A DNA stretch of 64,000 nt from Lysobacterales bacterium. Lineage in GTDB: Bacteria > Pseudomonadota > Gammaproteobacteria > Xanthomonadales > SZUA-36. Below are positions 40,444 through 49,786 of the stretch, in pieces (position 1 is the stretch's first letter; every line of letters starts with the position of its first letter). Location: contig JANQPM010000119.1 in NCBI GenBank assembly GCA_028289465.1, positions 22,819 to 86,818 on the forward strand, given 5' to 3'. Below the pieces are notes generated by a model that saw only the letters and a program-made list of their open reading frames with translations, was not told the DNA's origin and did not search any database. The position numbers and the translations under genes are program-made.

Positions 40444-41853
40444 ATGACTGCCGACGCCGTACTCAAACATATTCGTGACGAAGCATTTGATTTCGTCGAC
40501 CTGAGGTTCTGCGACACCCTGGGTAAAGAACAACATGTCAGCCTGCCCACCGGGGTCGTTGATGACGATCTGTTTGAAGAAGGGAAAATGTTCGATGGAT
40601 CGTCGATATCAGGCTGGAAGGGGATCAATGAATCGGACATGGTCTTGATGCCGGATATCGACAGTGCGGTCGAAGACCCGTTTTCCGAGCATAAGACGCT
40701 GATTTTGCGCTGTGATGTGCTCGAGCCGAATACCATGGAAGGCTACAGCCGCTGTCCGCGCAGTCTGGCCAAGCGCGCGGAAGCTTACCTGAAGGCCAGC
40801 GGCGTTGCGGACCAGGCGTTCTTCGGACCTGAGCCGGAATTTTTCGTTTTCGACGATGTTCGATGGGATGTGTCGATGAAAGGAGCCGGGTACCGCATCG
40901 ACAGCCAGGAAGCGGCCTGGAATACCAACCGGCGTTACGAGGACGGCAATACCGGGCATCGGCCTGGAGTCAAGGGCGGTTACTTCCCGGTGCCTCCGGT
41001 CGATTCGCTGTCCGACCTGCGTGCGACCATCTGCAAAGTGCTGGCCGACCTGGGCGTACCGGTGGAAGTCCATCACCATGAGGTGGCAACCGCCGGCCAG
41101 TGTGAAATCGGGACCCGTTTCAATACCTTGACGCGCAAGGCTGATGAGTTGTTGCTGCTGAAATACGCCGTACACAATACCGCACATGCGCTCGGCCATA
41201 CTGCGACATTTATGCCAAAGCCGCTGGTCGGCGACAACGGTTCGGGCATGCATGTACACCAGTCGCTTGCGAAAGGCGGCAGCAATTTGTTCACCGGCGA
41301 CGGCTACGGTGGTCTGTCGCAAACCGCGTTGTACTACATCGGCGGCATCTTCAAGCATGCCCGCGCGCTTAACGCGTTCGCCAACAGCACAACCAACAGC
41401 TACAAGCGTTTGGTGCCGGGTTTCGAAGCGCCGGTGATGCTGGCTTATTCGGCGCGCAACCGGTCGGCGTCCTGCCGCATTCCATTCGTGAACAACCCGA
41501 AGGCGCGGCGCATAGAAATCCGCTTCGGCGATGCCAGCGGCAACGGCTACCTGACGTTTGCGGCGATGCTGATGGCAGGGCTTGACGGGATCGCTAATCA
41601 GATTGATCCGGGTTCTCCGATGGACAAGGATTTATACGATCTGCCACCGGAAGAGGAAGCCGGAATTCCGACGGTCTGCCACAGCCTGGACCAGGCCCTG
41701 GAAGCGCTGGATTCGGATCGCGATTTTCTGAAGGCCGGTCAGGTATTCAGCGATGATCTGATTGACGGTTACATCGACCTCAAAATGGAAGAGGTCACGC
41801 GTTTTCGCATGACCACACACCCGCTCGAGTTCGATATGTACTACTCGCTGTAA
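40444..41853 (+). CDS. glnA: Glutamine synthetase type I
   Basis: The 469-residue enzyme makes glutamine from glutamate, ammonia and ATP as a dodecamer. GSI motifs are present: [18 protein letters not shown], the metal-site [36 protein letters not shown] and the [10 protein letters not shown] loop. Tyr398 counting Met (Tyr397 in mature numbering) in [11 protein letters not shown] is the adenylylation site, so activity should be controlled by GlnE. ATG 40444 follows GTGAGGAATTCC. The nearby GTG (40432) is part of the ribosome-binding region. It is expressed from the sigma-54 promoter upstream and is followed by two hairpins. Confidence 0.98.
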   Translation: MTADAVLKHIRDEAFDFVDLRFCDTLGKEQHVSLPTGVVDDDLFEEGKMFDGSSISGWKGINESDMVLMPDIDSAVEDPFSEHKTLILRCDVLEPNTMEGYSRCPRSLAKRAEAYLKASGVADQAFFGPEPEFFVFDDVRWDVSMKGAGYRIDSQEAAWNTNRRYEDGNTGHRPGVKGGYFPVPPVDSLSDLRATICKVLADLGVPVEVHHHEVATAGQCEIGTRFNTLTRKADELLLLKYAVHNTAHALGHTATFMPKPLVGDNGSGMHVHQSLAKGGSNLFTGDGYGGLSQTALYYIGGIFKHARALNAFANSTTNSYKRLVPGFEAPVMLAYSARNRSASCRIPFVNNPKARRIEIRFGDASGNGYLTFAAMLMAGLDGIANQIDPGSPMDKDLYDLPPEEEAGIPTVCHSLDQALEALDSDRDFLKAGQVFSDDLIDGYIDLKMEEVTRFRMTTHPLEFDMYYSL

Positions 41854-41889
41854 GCGATGGCCGGCAACATCACCGATGAACCTTGGACC

Positions 41890-41927
41890 GGCACAGGGCT
41901 CAAACCCATAGGGTTGGAACCTGTGCC
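41890..41927 (+). terminator. Hairpin 1 downstream of glnA
   Basis: GGCACAGG (41890-41897) pairs perfectly with CCTGTGCC (41920-41927), with an inner AACCC/GGGTT stem. There is no T-tract, so it may act as an attenuator or mRNA 3'-end stabiliser rather than a simple intrinsic terminator. Confidence 0.55.
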
Positions 41928-41948
41928 AGCTACCGTGCATCGGCGCCC

Positions 41949-41987
41949 GGGCACCGGTAGGGGGCGTAGCGCTTCTACCGGTTGCCC
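41949..41987 (+). terminator. Hairpin 2 downstream of glnA
   Basis: GGGCACCGGTAG (41949-41960) pairs with CTACCGGTTGCCC (41975-41987) with a single bulged base, around a 14-base loop. It follows the first hairpin by about 20 bases and precedes the ribosome-binding site of the DUF4124 gene. Together they could lower read-through from glnA. Confidence 0.55.
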
Positions 41988-42026
41988 GTTGTGGCACAAA
42001 ATGCTCAGGTTACAGGGAGAGCAGTG

Positions 42027-42581
42027 ATGATTAAACGGAGTTTCTGTTATTTGACGGCCGGCCTGCTCTGGACCGGTCTGGCGTTTGGCGAAATCTACAA
42101 GACCATCGACCAGAACGGCAATGTCGTCTATACCGACGAACCGCCCACGGCCGGTGCGCAACCGATGGACCTGCCGGACCTGAGTGTGGTCACCCCGCGC
42201 GAGCCGATGCGTGTCGGAGAAGCCGGTTCGAATGCCGATGACCGGGCCGAGGAAAGCGAACCGCAGGGTTTCGGCGAGTTTCGCATCGTCAGCCCGGCGT
42301 CCGATCAAACCTACTGGGGCACCGGCAATGCGATGACCGTTGCACTGAAAACTGATCGGCCGGTCAATCCGAATGTCGATGTCATCGTCTACATTAACGA
42401 TACGCCGATGCCGGCCAGCAAGTCCATGTCGACGCGAGTAACCGGCATTCCGCGCGGCACGCATACCCTGCGCGCCGAACTGCACTCGCCAAACGGGCAG
42501 GTGCTGGCGGTGGCAGGACCGGTGACTTTTCATATGAAGCAACATTCGGCGAACTTCAACCGATCTGCCGGTTCTGGCTGA
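42027..42581 (+). CDS. DUF4124-domain secreted protein
   Basis: This 184-residue protein has a signal peptide (SFCYLTAGLLWTGLAFG) directly followed by the short DUF4124 motif EIYKTIDQNGNVVYTDEPP. A second beta-rich half (FRIVSPASDQTYWGTGNAMTV, GIPRGTHTLRAELHSPNGQV) looks Ig-like. DUF4124 proteins commonly sit between glnA and ntrB in Gammaproteobacteria, but their role is unknown. ATG 42027 is preceded by AGGGAGAG. The ntrB frame opens 1 base after the stop. Confidence 0.86.
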   Translation: MIKRSFCYLTAGLLWTGLAFGEIYKTIDQNGNVVYTDEPPTAGAQPMDLPDLSVVTPREPMRVGEAGSNADDRAEESEPQGFGEFRIVSPASDQTYWGTGNAMTVALKTDRPVNPNVDVIVYINDTPMPASKSMSTRVTGIPRGTHTLRAELHSPNGQVLAVAGPVTFHMKQHSANFNRSAGSG

Positions 42582-42582
42582 T

Positions 42583-43677
42583 TTGGGATCGCCGGCGGGC
42601 AACGGCAGCTTACCAGGCAGTGCTGGTGAAACGCTGACGGGCAGACCGGCCGAACCCTGGCAGCCGTTCGACAATATTCGCCTGCCGATTGTACTGCTGG
42701 ACACCGATGGCCGGTTCAGACAGGCAAATAGTGCCGCCGAACAGCTTCTCGGCCTGAGTCGGCAGCAGCTCGTCGGGACTCACTTGATCGAGAGCCTGCT
42801 TTCCGCGGGCGAGCTTGTGCCCGCTGTACACCGCTTCGATACCTCACAGGAATCGGTGCTGGTGAAAAACACGCTGGTCATCACCAGGGACAATTGCGAA
42901 CACCGAATGGACTGCTGGATCAGCAATGCAGCCGGCGACAGCGGCTGTGTGCAACTGGAATGGCATCCGGCATACGAGGAACCGCTGACCGAAGCCTCGA
43001 TCGAACAGCGGCAGATATTGACGCTGGTTCGGCAGGTGCTGGCCCATGAAATCCGCAACCCGCTGGGTGGAATGCGGGGCGCGGCCCAGCTCCTCGAAAA
43101 AGCGCTCGACGACCCGGCTTTGATCGCTTATGCGAAGGTGATCATGCGGGAAGCCGACCGCCTGGATGCGCTGGTTGAACGCTTCAGTGCCGCATCCGGC
43201 AACGGTCAGACCGCTGCAGCCAATTTGCACCGGGTGCTGGACCAGGCTGCGGAAATCGTCGTGCTTGAGGCACCGGGCTTGCAAGTGACCAGAGACTACG
43301 ATCCCAGCATTCCCGAGATACAGGCGGACTCGGCCGCGTTGAAGCAATTATTTTTGAATCTGATAAAAAACGCGGCTCAGGCAAATGCCGGTGCGATTAC
43401 TCTGAGCAGCCGCGTGATCCACGATCAGATTCTGCAGCGCCGCCGCCACCGCCTGGCGGTTTCGGTGAAAGTCCGGGATGACGGAGACGGCGTGCCCGAA
43501 GACATCGCCGACAATTTGTTTCTGCCGCTGGTGACCGGCCGCCGCGGCAGCGGACTGGGATTGCCGATCGCACTGGATATCGCCAGACGGCATGGTGGCG
43601 AGCTGTCCTATCATCGGCAAAAAACCGGTAGTTGCTTCAAGTTAGTGCTGCCGCCGGGGCCGGGCCATGACCGCTGA
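42583..43677 (+). CDS. ntrB: Nitrogen-regulation sensor kinase NtrB (GlnL)
   Basis: This 364-residue cytoplasmic histidine kinase/phosphatase acts on NtrC in response to PII. A PAS-like domain (LPIVLLDTDGRFRQANSAAE, from about residue 35) precedes the H box LAHEIRNPLGGMRGAAQL (His155). The N box LFLNLIKNAAQA and G box GRRGSGLGLPIALDIA are intact. The start is TTG 42583, one base after the previous stop; the first 25 residues are not conserved and the true start may lie further in. It overlaps ntrC by 11 bases. Confidence 0.92.
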   Translation: MGSPAGNGSLPGSAGETLTGRPAEPWQPFDNIRLPIVLLDTDGRFRQANSAAEQLLGLSRQQLVGTHLIESLLSAGELVPAVHRFDTSQESVLVKNTLVITRDNCEHRMDCWISNAAGDSGCVQLEWHPAYEEPLTEASIEQRQILTLVRQVLAHEIRNPLGGMRGAAQLLEKALDDPALIAYAKVIMREADRLDALVERFSAASGNGQTAAANLHRVLDQAAEIVVLEAPGLQVTRDYDPSIPEIQADSAALKQLFLNLIKNAAQANAGAITLSSRVIHDQILQRRRHRLAVSVKVRDDGDGVPEDIADNLFLPLVTGRRGSGLGLPIALDIARRHGGELSYHRQKTGSCFKLVLPPGPGHDR

Positions 43678-45040
43678 CCCGTCGACGGTCTGGGTGTTGG
43701 ACGACGACGAGTCCATACGCTTTGTGCTGCAGCAGACCTTATCCGCAGAGGGTTTGTCTGTGGCGCTTTTCAGCACACTCAGCGAAATCAACGATGCGCT
43801 TTCGGACAGCCTGCCGGACGCGGTCATCGCCGATGTGAAGCTGCCCGATGGAGACGGTTTGAGCATGCTGGACAGCCTGCACGAGCGTCAGATTCCGGTG
43901 ATTGTGATGACGGCCTATTCCGATCTGGATTTGGCGGTACAGGCGTTCCAGCAGGGCGCGTTCGAATACCTGTCCAAGCCTTTCGATCTGGATACCGTGA
44001 TCGCCACGGTTCGCAAGGCCTGCGCAGCGGAAACCCGAAAGCCCAAACCGCCGCCCGCGGTCCGCAGCGAGTTGCTTGGCGATTCGCCGGCGATGCAGGA
44101 AGTGTTCCGCACCATCGGGCGCTTGTCGCGCAGCGAAATCAGCGTGTTGATTACCGGCGAAACCGGCACCGGAAAGGAACTGGTTGCGCAGGCGCTGCAC
44201 CGCCACAGCCGCAGAGCAGCCGGGCCTTTTATCGCGATCAACACGGCGGCAATACCGGCAGATCTGCTGGAATCCGAACTGTTCGGGCACGAGAAAGGCG
44301 CGTTTACCGGCGCCATTGCACGGCGTACCGGCCGCTTTGAAGAAGCGCGCGGCGGCACGTTGTTTCTGGACGAAATCGGCGATATGCCGCTGGCACTGCA
44401 AACGCGGCTGCTGCGGGTGCTGGCCGAGGGTGACTACTACCGGGTCGGCGGGCGGGATTTGTTGCGCGCCGATGTCAGAGTTATTGCGGCGACCCATCAG
44501 GACCTTGCGCAGCATGTTGCTGACGGCGGTTTCCGCGAAGACCTGTTCCATCGCCTGAATGTCATCCGCATTCATCTACCGCCGCTGCGCGAGCGGCATG
44601 AAGATATCGGAATGCTGGCAGAGCACTTTCTGTCGCTGAGCGCGCGCGAGATGCAACTGGAGCGCAAGGAGCTCAGGCCGGAAACGCTGAAACTGCTGCA
44701 AACCCACGACTGGCCCGGAAACGTCCGCCAGCTTCAGAACCTGTGCCGGCAGCTTTGCGTGATGGCGCCCGGAGAGCAGATATTTCCACATGATCTGCCA
44801 TTCAGTCCGTCAGCGGAAGACACGCGGCAGGAGACGGACTGGTCAAAAAGTCTGGAACACTGGGCAGAGCGGCAATTGGCCCTCGGCAAGGACGAACTGC
44901 TCTCGAAAGCCGGCCGGGCGTTTGACCGCGTACTGATTCGGGCCGCGCTGCGGCAAACCGGCGGCAACAAGCGGGAGGCCGCACGCCTGCTGGGCTGTAG
45001 CCGCAATACGCTGGCTCGTAAGCTGAAGGACCTGAGCTGA
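43667..45040 (+). CDS. ntrC: Nitrogen response regulator NtrC (GlnG), sigma-54 activator
   Basis: The 457-residue enhancer-binding protein has a receiver domain with phospho-acceptor Asp56 in VIADVKLPDG. The AAA+ domain has Walker A GETGTGKEL, GAFTGA at residues 211-216 (the sigma-54 contact loop) and Walker B GTLFLDEIGD. The C-terminal Fis-type helix-turn-helix is GGNKREAARLLGCSRNTLAR. All functional motifs are complete, so it should activate the sigma-54 promoter of the nearby glnA. The start ATG lies inside the end of ntrB. Confidence 0.97.
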   Translation: MTADPSTVWVLDDDESIRFVLQQTLSAEGLSVALFSTLSEINDALSDSLPDAVIADVKLPDGDGLSMLDSLHERQIPVIVMTAYSDLDLAVQAFQQGAFEYLSKPFDLDTVIATVRKACAAETRKPKPPPAVRSELLGDSPAMQEVFRTIGRLSRSEISVLITGETGTGKELVAQALHRHSRRAAGPFIAINTAAIPADLLESELFGHEKGAFTGAIARRTGRFEEARGGTLFLDEIGDMPLALQTRLLRVLAEGDYYRVGGRDLLRADVRVIAATHQDLAQHVADGGFREDLFHRLNVIRIHLPPLRERHEDIGMLAEHFLSLSAREMQLERKELRPETLKLLQTHDWPGNVRQLQNLCRQLCVMAPGEQIFPHDLPFSPSAEDTRQETDWSKSLEHWAERQLALGKDELLSKAGRAFDRVLIRAALRQTGGNKREAARLLGCSRNTLARKLKDLS

Positions 45041-45073
45041 CTGCCGGAAGGGGTGTATTCGGGCTGTCGCGTA

Positions 45074-45514
45074 CTAGTTGACTCGCAAGCGAAAGGTCAC
45101 CGGGCCGTCGTTGGTCAGGCTGACCTGCATATCCGCGCCGAACCGCCCGGTTTCCACTTTCCCATACTGTTCACGAACGACCGTCACCAGCAAGTCAAAC
45201 AGCTCGCGCCCCTTTTCCGGCGTTGCGGCCGGAGTAAAGCTGGGCCGGTTGCCGCTGTTGGTATCCGCGGCGAGCGTGAACTGCGGTACCAGCAGCAGCC
45301 CGCCCCGGTTCTGTACCACATTCAGGTTCATTTTCCCGGCACCGTCGGCAAACAGCCGGTAGGCGAGCAGTCGCTGCGCCAGACGCGATGCCTGTGCCGG
45401 GCCATCCTCGCGTTCCACGCCGATCAGGGCGAGCAGTCCGGTGCCGATTTTCGCGATCGTGTTTTCGTCCACCGCAACCCGGGCGCCGGTAACCCGTTGG
45501 ATCAGTGCAATCAT
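45074..45514 (-). CDS. dtd: D-aminoacyl-tRNA deacylase
   Basis: The 146-residue DTD hydrolyses D-amino acids wrongly attached to tRNA. The sequence starts [16 protein letters not shown] and has [18 protein letters not shown] and [12 protein letters not shown], the family motifs (an S/P-QFT-L active-site strand, and the region of the Gly-cisPro dipeptide near NRP). Length is normal. It converges with ntrC, with 33 bases between the stops and no obvious terminator. Confidence 0.95.
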   Translation of the reverse strand: MIALIQRVTGARVAVDENTIAKIGTGLLALIGVEREDGPAQASRLAQRLLAYRLFADGAGKMNLNVVQNRGGLLLVPQFTLAADTNSGNRPSFTPAATPEKGRELFDLLVTVVREQYGKVETGRFGADMQVSLTNDGPVTFRLRVN

Positions 45515-45645
45515 TGTCTACCTGCCGACATTCCGGTGATTGATGCCGCATGTTAGCATTCGCCGGTGATCGCCGGCAGTTGTGTCCGGCGCGTGATACC
45601 AGCGGTAGCGATGAGAGCGCCGAATGCGGAACTGGAGATGTAACG

Positions 45646-46524
45646 GTGAAAGCGGGCCTGGTTGGAGTTTTGATGCGCTTGTTGTCCTGGCTGCCGCCGG
45701 CCTGGATGCAGGCGCTGGCCGGCCCGGTCGGAAACCGGTTTGCCGCCGCCCGGCGCCGCCCGGTTGCGCGGCGTAATCTGGAAGCCTGCTATCCGCAACT
45801 ATCCGAACACGGGCGATCGGCGTTGATTGAATCCAATATGCGGGAATACGGCCGGACGCTGACCGAGATGCCCTGGGTCTGGTGCCGGCCGCTGGACAGG
45901 GTGCTGGGCGCAATTACCGAAGTGCACGGGTTGGAACGGGTCCGCCGGGCGCAGGCGCAGAACAGGGGCCTGATATTCGCCGCGCCGCATTTCGGTGCGT
46001 GGGAATTACTCGGACTGTATTTGCAGTCGATCAGCGATATGGCGATCTTGTTCAAATCTCCGAAGGATCCCGGACTGGAACCGCTGCTGATCCGCAAACG
46101 CTCGCGCGTCGGCGCAAAGGTCTTGCCGGCTGACAGCGGCGGCATTCGCCAGGTGCTCCGGCACCTCAGACGCGGCGGTGGCGTCGGTATCCTGCCCGAT
46201 CAGCAGCCAAAGGACGGGGAAGGCCTATTCGCGCCGTTTTTCGGAGTGCCGGCGCTGACCATGACCCTGCTTCCGAAGCTGGCCCGCAAGACCGGTGCGG
46301 AAGTCCTGTTCACTGTCTGCGAGCGCCTGCCGGAACCGATGCGGTACCGTGTGCATTTTCTGGCTGCCGACCCGAATATTCTGAGTGCTGACGAGGCGGT
46401 TGCGCTGAAAGCGATGAACCGCGGTGTCGAGCAGTGTATCGCGATCGATCCGGCACAGTATCTTTGGAGCTATAAACGCTTCAAGATTCAGCCGCCGGAC
46501 CGACCCGGCTTTTATGCGGACTGA
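45646..46524 (+). CDS. LpxL/HtrB-type lysophospholipid acyltransferase
   Basis: The 292-residue inner-membrane acyltransferase is of the lipid A late-acyltransferase family. The catalytic H-x4-E is in FAAPHFGAWELLG, and later blocks VGILPDQQPKDGEGLFAPFFG and YLWSYKRFKIQP are conserved in LpxL/LpxM. GTG 45646 is preferred over ATG 45550: GGAG lies upstream (45634-45637), and the extra 32 residues are unlike any N terminus of this family. It probably adds a secondary acyl chain to lipid A. A divergent dtd gene lies on the other side. Confidence 0.9.
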   Translation: MKAGLVGVLMRLLSWLPPAWMQALAGPVGNRFAAARRRPVARRNLEACYPQLSEHGRSALIESNMREYGRTLTEMPWVWCRPLDRVLGAITEVHGLERVRRAQAQNRGLIFAAPHFGAWELLGLYLQSISDMAILFKSPKDPGLEPLLIRKRSRVGAKVLPADSGGIRQVLRHLRRGGGVGILPDQQPKDGEGLFAPFFGVPALTMTLLPKLARKTGAEVLFTVCERLPEPMRYRVHFLAADPNILSADEAVALKAMNRGVEQCIAIDPAQYLWSYKRFKIQPPDRPGFYAD

Positions 46525-46552
46525 CAGGTGCGCGGTCTTTATGCGTGCCGGC

Positions 46553-46885
46553 TTATTCCTCTTCCTCTTCGTCCAGGGCCTTTAGCACCCGCCGTTTCAG
46601 TACCCGCATCACTTTCTCTGCCTGTTTGTCGCCCACCTCGCCGGCCACTTCGATGCCTTCGTTCAGCGTCGCCAGCGCTTCGTCCAGCCGGCCGGCCTGG
46701 TGCAGCGACTTGCCCAGCCATTGCCAGGCTGCGCTGTATTGCGGATTCTGTTCGAGCGCTTTTTGCAAATGGGTAATGGCGGCTTCCCATTGCTCTCGAT
46801 CGGCATGGGCCTTGCCGAGCGAGAAGCGCAGAATGGCGTTGTCGTGACCGGCGGTCAGCAGTTTATGCAGCGCATCAATATCCAT
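46553..46885 (-). CDS. Small TPR-repeat protein
   Basis: This 110-residue soluble protein has two or three tetratricopeptide repeats (AILRFSLGKAHADREQWEAA, then AAWQWLGKSLHQAGRLDEA) and a tail of five glutamates (KALDEEEEE). Similar short TPR proteins occur as stand-alone genes in Gammaproteobacteria. No enzymatic motif is seen. It lies 21 bases downstream of trkH on the same strand and could be co-transcribed with it. Confidence 0.8.
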   Translation of the reverse strand: MDIDALHKLLTAGHDNAILRFSLGKAHADREQWEAAITHLQKALEQNPQYSAAWQWLGKSLHQAGRLDEALATLNEGIEVAGEVGDKQAEKVMRVLKRRVLKALDEEEEE

Positions 46886-46906
46886 ACGTCGATCTCCATG
46901 CGGGAG

Positions 46907-48358
46907 TCAGTCCCGCCAGAAGGCTGGCGTAAATAATACCAGCAACGTGAAGATCTCAAGCCGGCCGAGCAGCATCGCGAAGCTCAGGATCAGTTTCGCG
47001 AACGGATTGATGTCGGCATAGTGCGGACCGGCCTGGCCCAGTGCCGGTCCGAGATTGGACAGGCAGGCGGCGATGGCCGAGAAAGCGGTAACCGCGTCCA
47101 GTCCGGACGCGGACAGCAGCATAGACAATATGCCCAGCGCGGCGATATACAAAAAGAAGAACCCCCAGACCGCGTACATGATTTTGCCGGACATGCTCTT
47201 GCCGCCCATTTTGATCGGTACCAGTGCATTGGGGTGGATCAGATGATGGATTTCGCGTATCGCCTGCCGGTACAGCAGCATCACCCGAATGACCTTCAGT
47301 CCGCCGCCGGTGCTGCCGGCGCAGGCACCGATGGACGCAATAATAATCAGCATCAGCGGCAGAAAGCCGGGCCAGGTATAGAAACTGGCCGTCGAGAAGC
47401 CGGTGGTGGTCATGCTCGAGATCACCTGAAAAAAGCCGTATCGAATGGCGTTGCCCAGCGAAGGGTAGATATCGCTCAGGTAGAGCGCGGCGCTGGCGAT
47501 GATGCCGATCACGATCAACAGAATGATATAGACGCGGAATTCGGCATCCTGAATATACGGCAGCGTGCTGGCCCGGCGCCATGCCACGAAATGCAGCGCA
47601 AAATTGATGCCGGCCAGCGTCATAAAGACCATCGTGATGGATTCGATCAGCGTGCTGTCAAAGTACCCGATGCTCTGGTCATGGGTCGAAAAGCCGCCGA
47701 TCGCAATGGTGGAAAACGCGTGGCCCACCGCATCGAACATGGTCATGCCGCCGAGCCAGTAGGCCAATACGCAGATCAGCGTCAGCGCCAGATAAATCAG
47801 CCACAGGGCCTTGGCCGTTTCGGTAATCCTGGGCGTGAGCTTGTTGTCCTTCATCGGACCGGGGGTTTCCGCGCGGTAAAGCTGCATGCCGCCGATCCGA
47901 AGCATCGGCAGGATGGCGACCGCGAGCACAATAATGCCCATGCCGCCGAACCACTGCAGCAACTGCCGGTAGAACAGAATGCCTTTGGGTAACTCGTCGA
48001 TGCCGACCAGGATGGTGGCGCCGGTGGTGGTCAGCCCGGACATGGCCTCGAAAATCGCGTCCACGGCGCTGAGCTGCGGTTGGTCGGTAAACAGCAGCGG
48101 CATCGCGCCCCCCAACCCGACAGTCAGCCAGGACACCACGACCACCAGAAAACCGTCGCGCAGGCGCAGATCGCGGCGCTGCTTGCGCACCGGCCACCAC
48201 AGCAGCACGCCGAGCACCACCAGAATCGCCGCGCTTTCCATAAAGGCCTTATAGGTGCCATCGCCGTAAAACCAGCTCACGGCGGCCGGCGGGAACATCA
48301 GCAAGCTGGACAGGATCAGCAGCAGGCCGACGATTTGTTGTATTACCAGGCGCCTCAT
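46907..48358 (-). CDS. trkH: Potassium uptake protein TrkH
   Basis: This 483-residue membrane protein is the pore subunit of the Trk potassium system. It contains the repeated half-helix plus filter units, recognisable as AMSGLTTTGATIL, STIAIGGFSTHD, SSMTTTGFSTAS and ACLSNLGPALG (one per pseudo-repeat). The length is the usual one for TrkH. It is encoded directly downstream of trkA, its NAD-binding regulatory subunit (21-base gap), so the pair forms the complete transporter. Confidence 0.96.
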   Translation of the reverse strand: MRRLVIQQIVGLLLILSSLLMFPPAAVSWFYGDGTYKAFMESAAILVVLGVLLWWPVRKQRRDLRLRDGFLVVVVSWLTVGLGGAMPLLFTDQPQLSAVDAIFEAMSGLTTTGATILVGIDELPKGILFYRQLLQWFGGMGIIVLAVAILPMLRIGGMQLYRAETPGPMKDNKLTPRITETAKALWLIYLALTLICVLAYWLGGMTMFDAVGHAFSTIAIGGFSTHDQSIGYFDSTLIESITMVFMTLAGINFALHFVAWRRASTLPYIQDAEFRVYIILLIVIGIIASAALYLSDIYPSLGNAIRYGFFQVISSMTTTGFSTASFYTWPGFLPLMLIIIASIGACAGSTGGGLKVIRVMLLYRQAIREIHHLIHPNALVPIKMGGKSMSGKIMYAVWGFFFLYIAALGILSMLLSASGLDAVTAFSAIAACLSNLGPALGQAGPHYADINPFAKLILSFAMLLGRLEIFTLLVLFTPAFWRD

Positions 48359-48379
48359 GGGTAGCGGTCCGGGGTATTC

Positions 48380-49756
48380 CTAGATAAAGGTCACTGCAAC
48401 CTGGAACAGGCGCTCGACGCTGCGAATCTGGCGCTTGTCGACCACGAACAGAATGATGTGGTCCTCGGCCTGGATCACCGTATCGTGATGCGCGATGATG
48501 ACCTGGTCGCCGCGGACAATGCCGCCGATGGTGGTACCCGAGGGCAGGTCGATCTCTTCGATTTTGCGCCCGACCACCTTGGAACTGGTTTCGTCGCCAT
48601 GCGCGACCGCCTCGATCGCTTCCGCCGCACCCTGGCGCAGCGAGTGAACCTTCACCATATGTCCTTTGCGCACATGGGTCAGCAACGCGCCCATCGTCAC
48701 CTGCTGCGGAGATACCGCGATATCGATACTGCCGGCCTCCACCAGATCCGCATACGCCGGACGGTTGATCAGCGTGATCACTTTTTCCGCACCGAGACGC
48801 TTGGCCAGCATCGAAGACAGGATATTGGCCTCGTCGTCGTTGGTCAGCGCGCAGTAGACATCGGTCTGGTCGATGGATTCTTCCCGCAGCAAATCCTCAT
48901 CGGCGCAGTCGCCGACCAGTACGATGGTCTTCTCCAGATCCTCGGCGATCATCGCCGCACGCTCGCGGTGCCGTTCGATGATCTTGACGTGCTGATCGCG
49001 CTCCAGGGCTTTGGCCAGCGCGCTGCCGATATTGCCGCCGCCGGCCAGAATCGTCCGCCGCACCGGCTTGCCGATCTGGGCCAGTTCCGCCATCACGGTT
49101 CGAATATGGCGGCGGGCGGCGAGAAAGAACACCACGTCGTTTTCTTCGATCATGGTGTTGCCTTCCGGAATAATCGCCCGGTCGCCACGGAAAATCGCAG
49201 CTACGCGGGCGTCCACCGTGGTGGGCAACTGCTTTCTCAGGCGCCATAGCTGCTCGCCCAGCAGCGGGCTGTTCTTGTCCGCGCGGGTCGCAACCAACTG
49301 CGCTCTGCCATCGGCAAAGTCCAGCACCTGCAATGCGCCGGGGTACTCGATCAGGCGCTTGATATGCCGGGTCACCAGTTGCTCGGGACTGATCAGTACA
49401 TCAATCGGGCAATGCGCACGGGAAAACAGTTCGGGATGATCGAGGTATTCGGCCGAACGGACGCGCGCAATTCGGGTTGGTGTGTTGTACATGGTATAGG
49501 CCACCTGGCAGGCGGCCATATTGACTTCGTCGCTGTTGGTCAGCGCAATCACCAGATCAGCATCCTCGATGCCGGCCCGGACCAGCACCTTCGGGTGCGA
49601 TGCATGGCCGATAACGCCCCGGATATCCAGTCGATCCTGAAGCTCTTTCAGACGCGGTGCATCGACATCCACGATGGTGATGTCGTTGTCTTCCCGGGCC
49701 AGGTTATTGGCAATGGACGAGCCAACCTGGCCGGCCCCAAGAATGACGATTTTCAT
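48380..49756 (-). CDS. trkA: Trk potassium system regulatory protein TrkA
   Basis: The 458-residue cytoplasmic protein has two RCK units. The first Rossmann motif is MKIVILGAGQVGSSIANNLA, and the second is TILAGGGNIGSALAKALE near residue 235. Each is followed by a TrkA-C domain (VGRKIEEIDLPSGTTIGGIV in the second). It binds NAD(H)/ATP and gates TrkH. The start ATG is 30 bases after the end of the ntrX-like gene upstream. The order ntrY-ntrX-trkA-trkH is common in Gammaproteobacteria. Confidence 0.96.
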   Translation of the reverse strand: MKIVILGAGQVGSSIANNLAREDNDITIVDVDAPRLKELQDRLDIRGVIGHASHPKVLVRAGIEDADLVIALTNSDEVNMAACQVAYTMYNTPTRIARVRSAEYLDHPELFSRAHCPIDVLISPEQLVTRHIKRLIEYPGALQVLDFADGRAQLVATRADKNSPLLGEQLWRLRKQLPTTVDARVAAIFRGDRAIIPEGNTMIEENDVVFFLAARRHIRTVMAELAQIGKPVRRTILAGGGNIGSALAKALERDQHVKIIERHRERAAMIAEDLEKTIVLVGDCADEDLLREESIDQTDVYCALTNDDEANILSSMLAKRLGAEKVITLINRPAYADLVEAGSIDIAVSPQQVTMGALLTHVRKGHMVKVHSLRQGAAEAIEAVAHGDETSSKVVGRKIEEIDLPSGTTIGGIVRGDQVIIAHHDTVIQAEDHIILFVVDKRQIRSVERLFQVAVTFI

Positions 49757-49786
49757 GGAATGACGATCTTCATGGGATTATGGCCC

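Noticed and set aside
47021..47992. Open frame of 323 codons on the plus strand
   Set aside because: It is the complement of trkH; the composition is rich in Gln/His/Arg with no hydrophobic core or motif, as expected from a GC-rich antisense frame.
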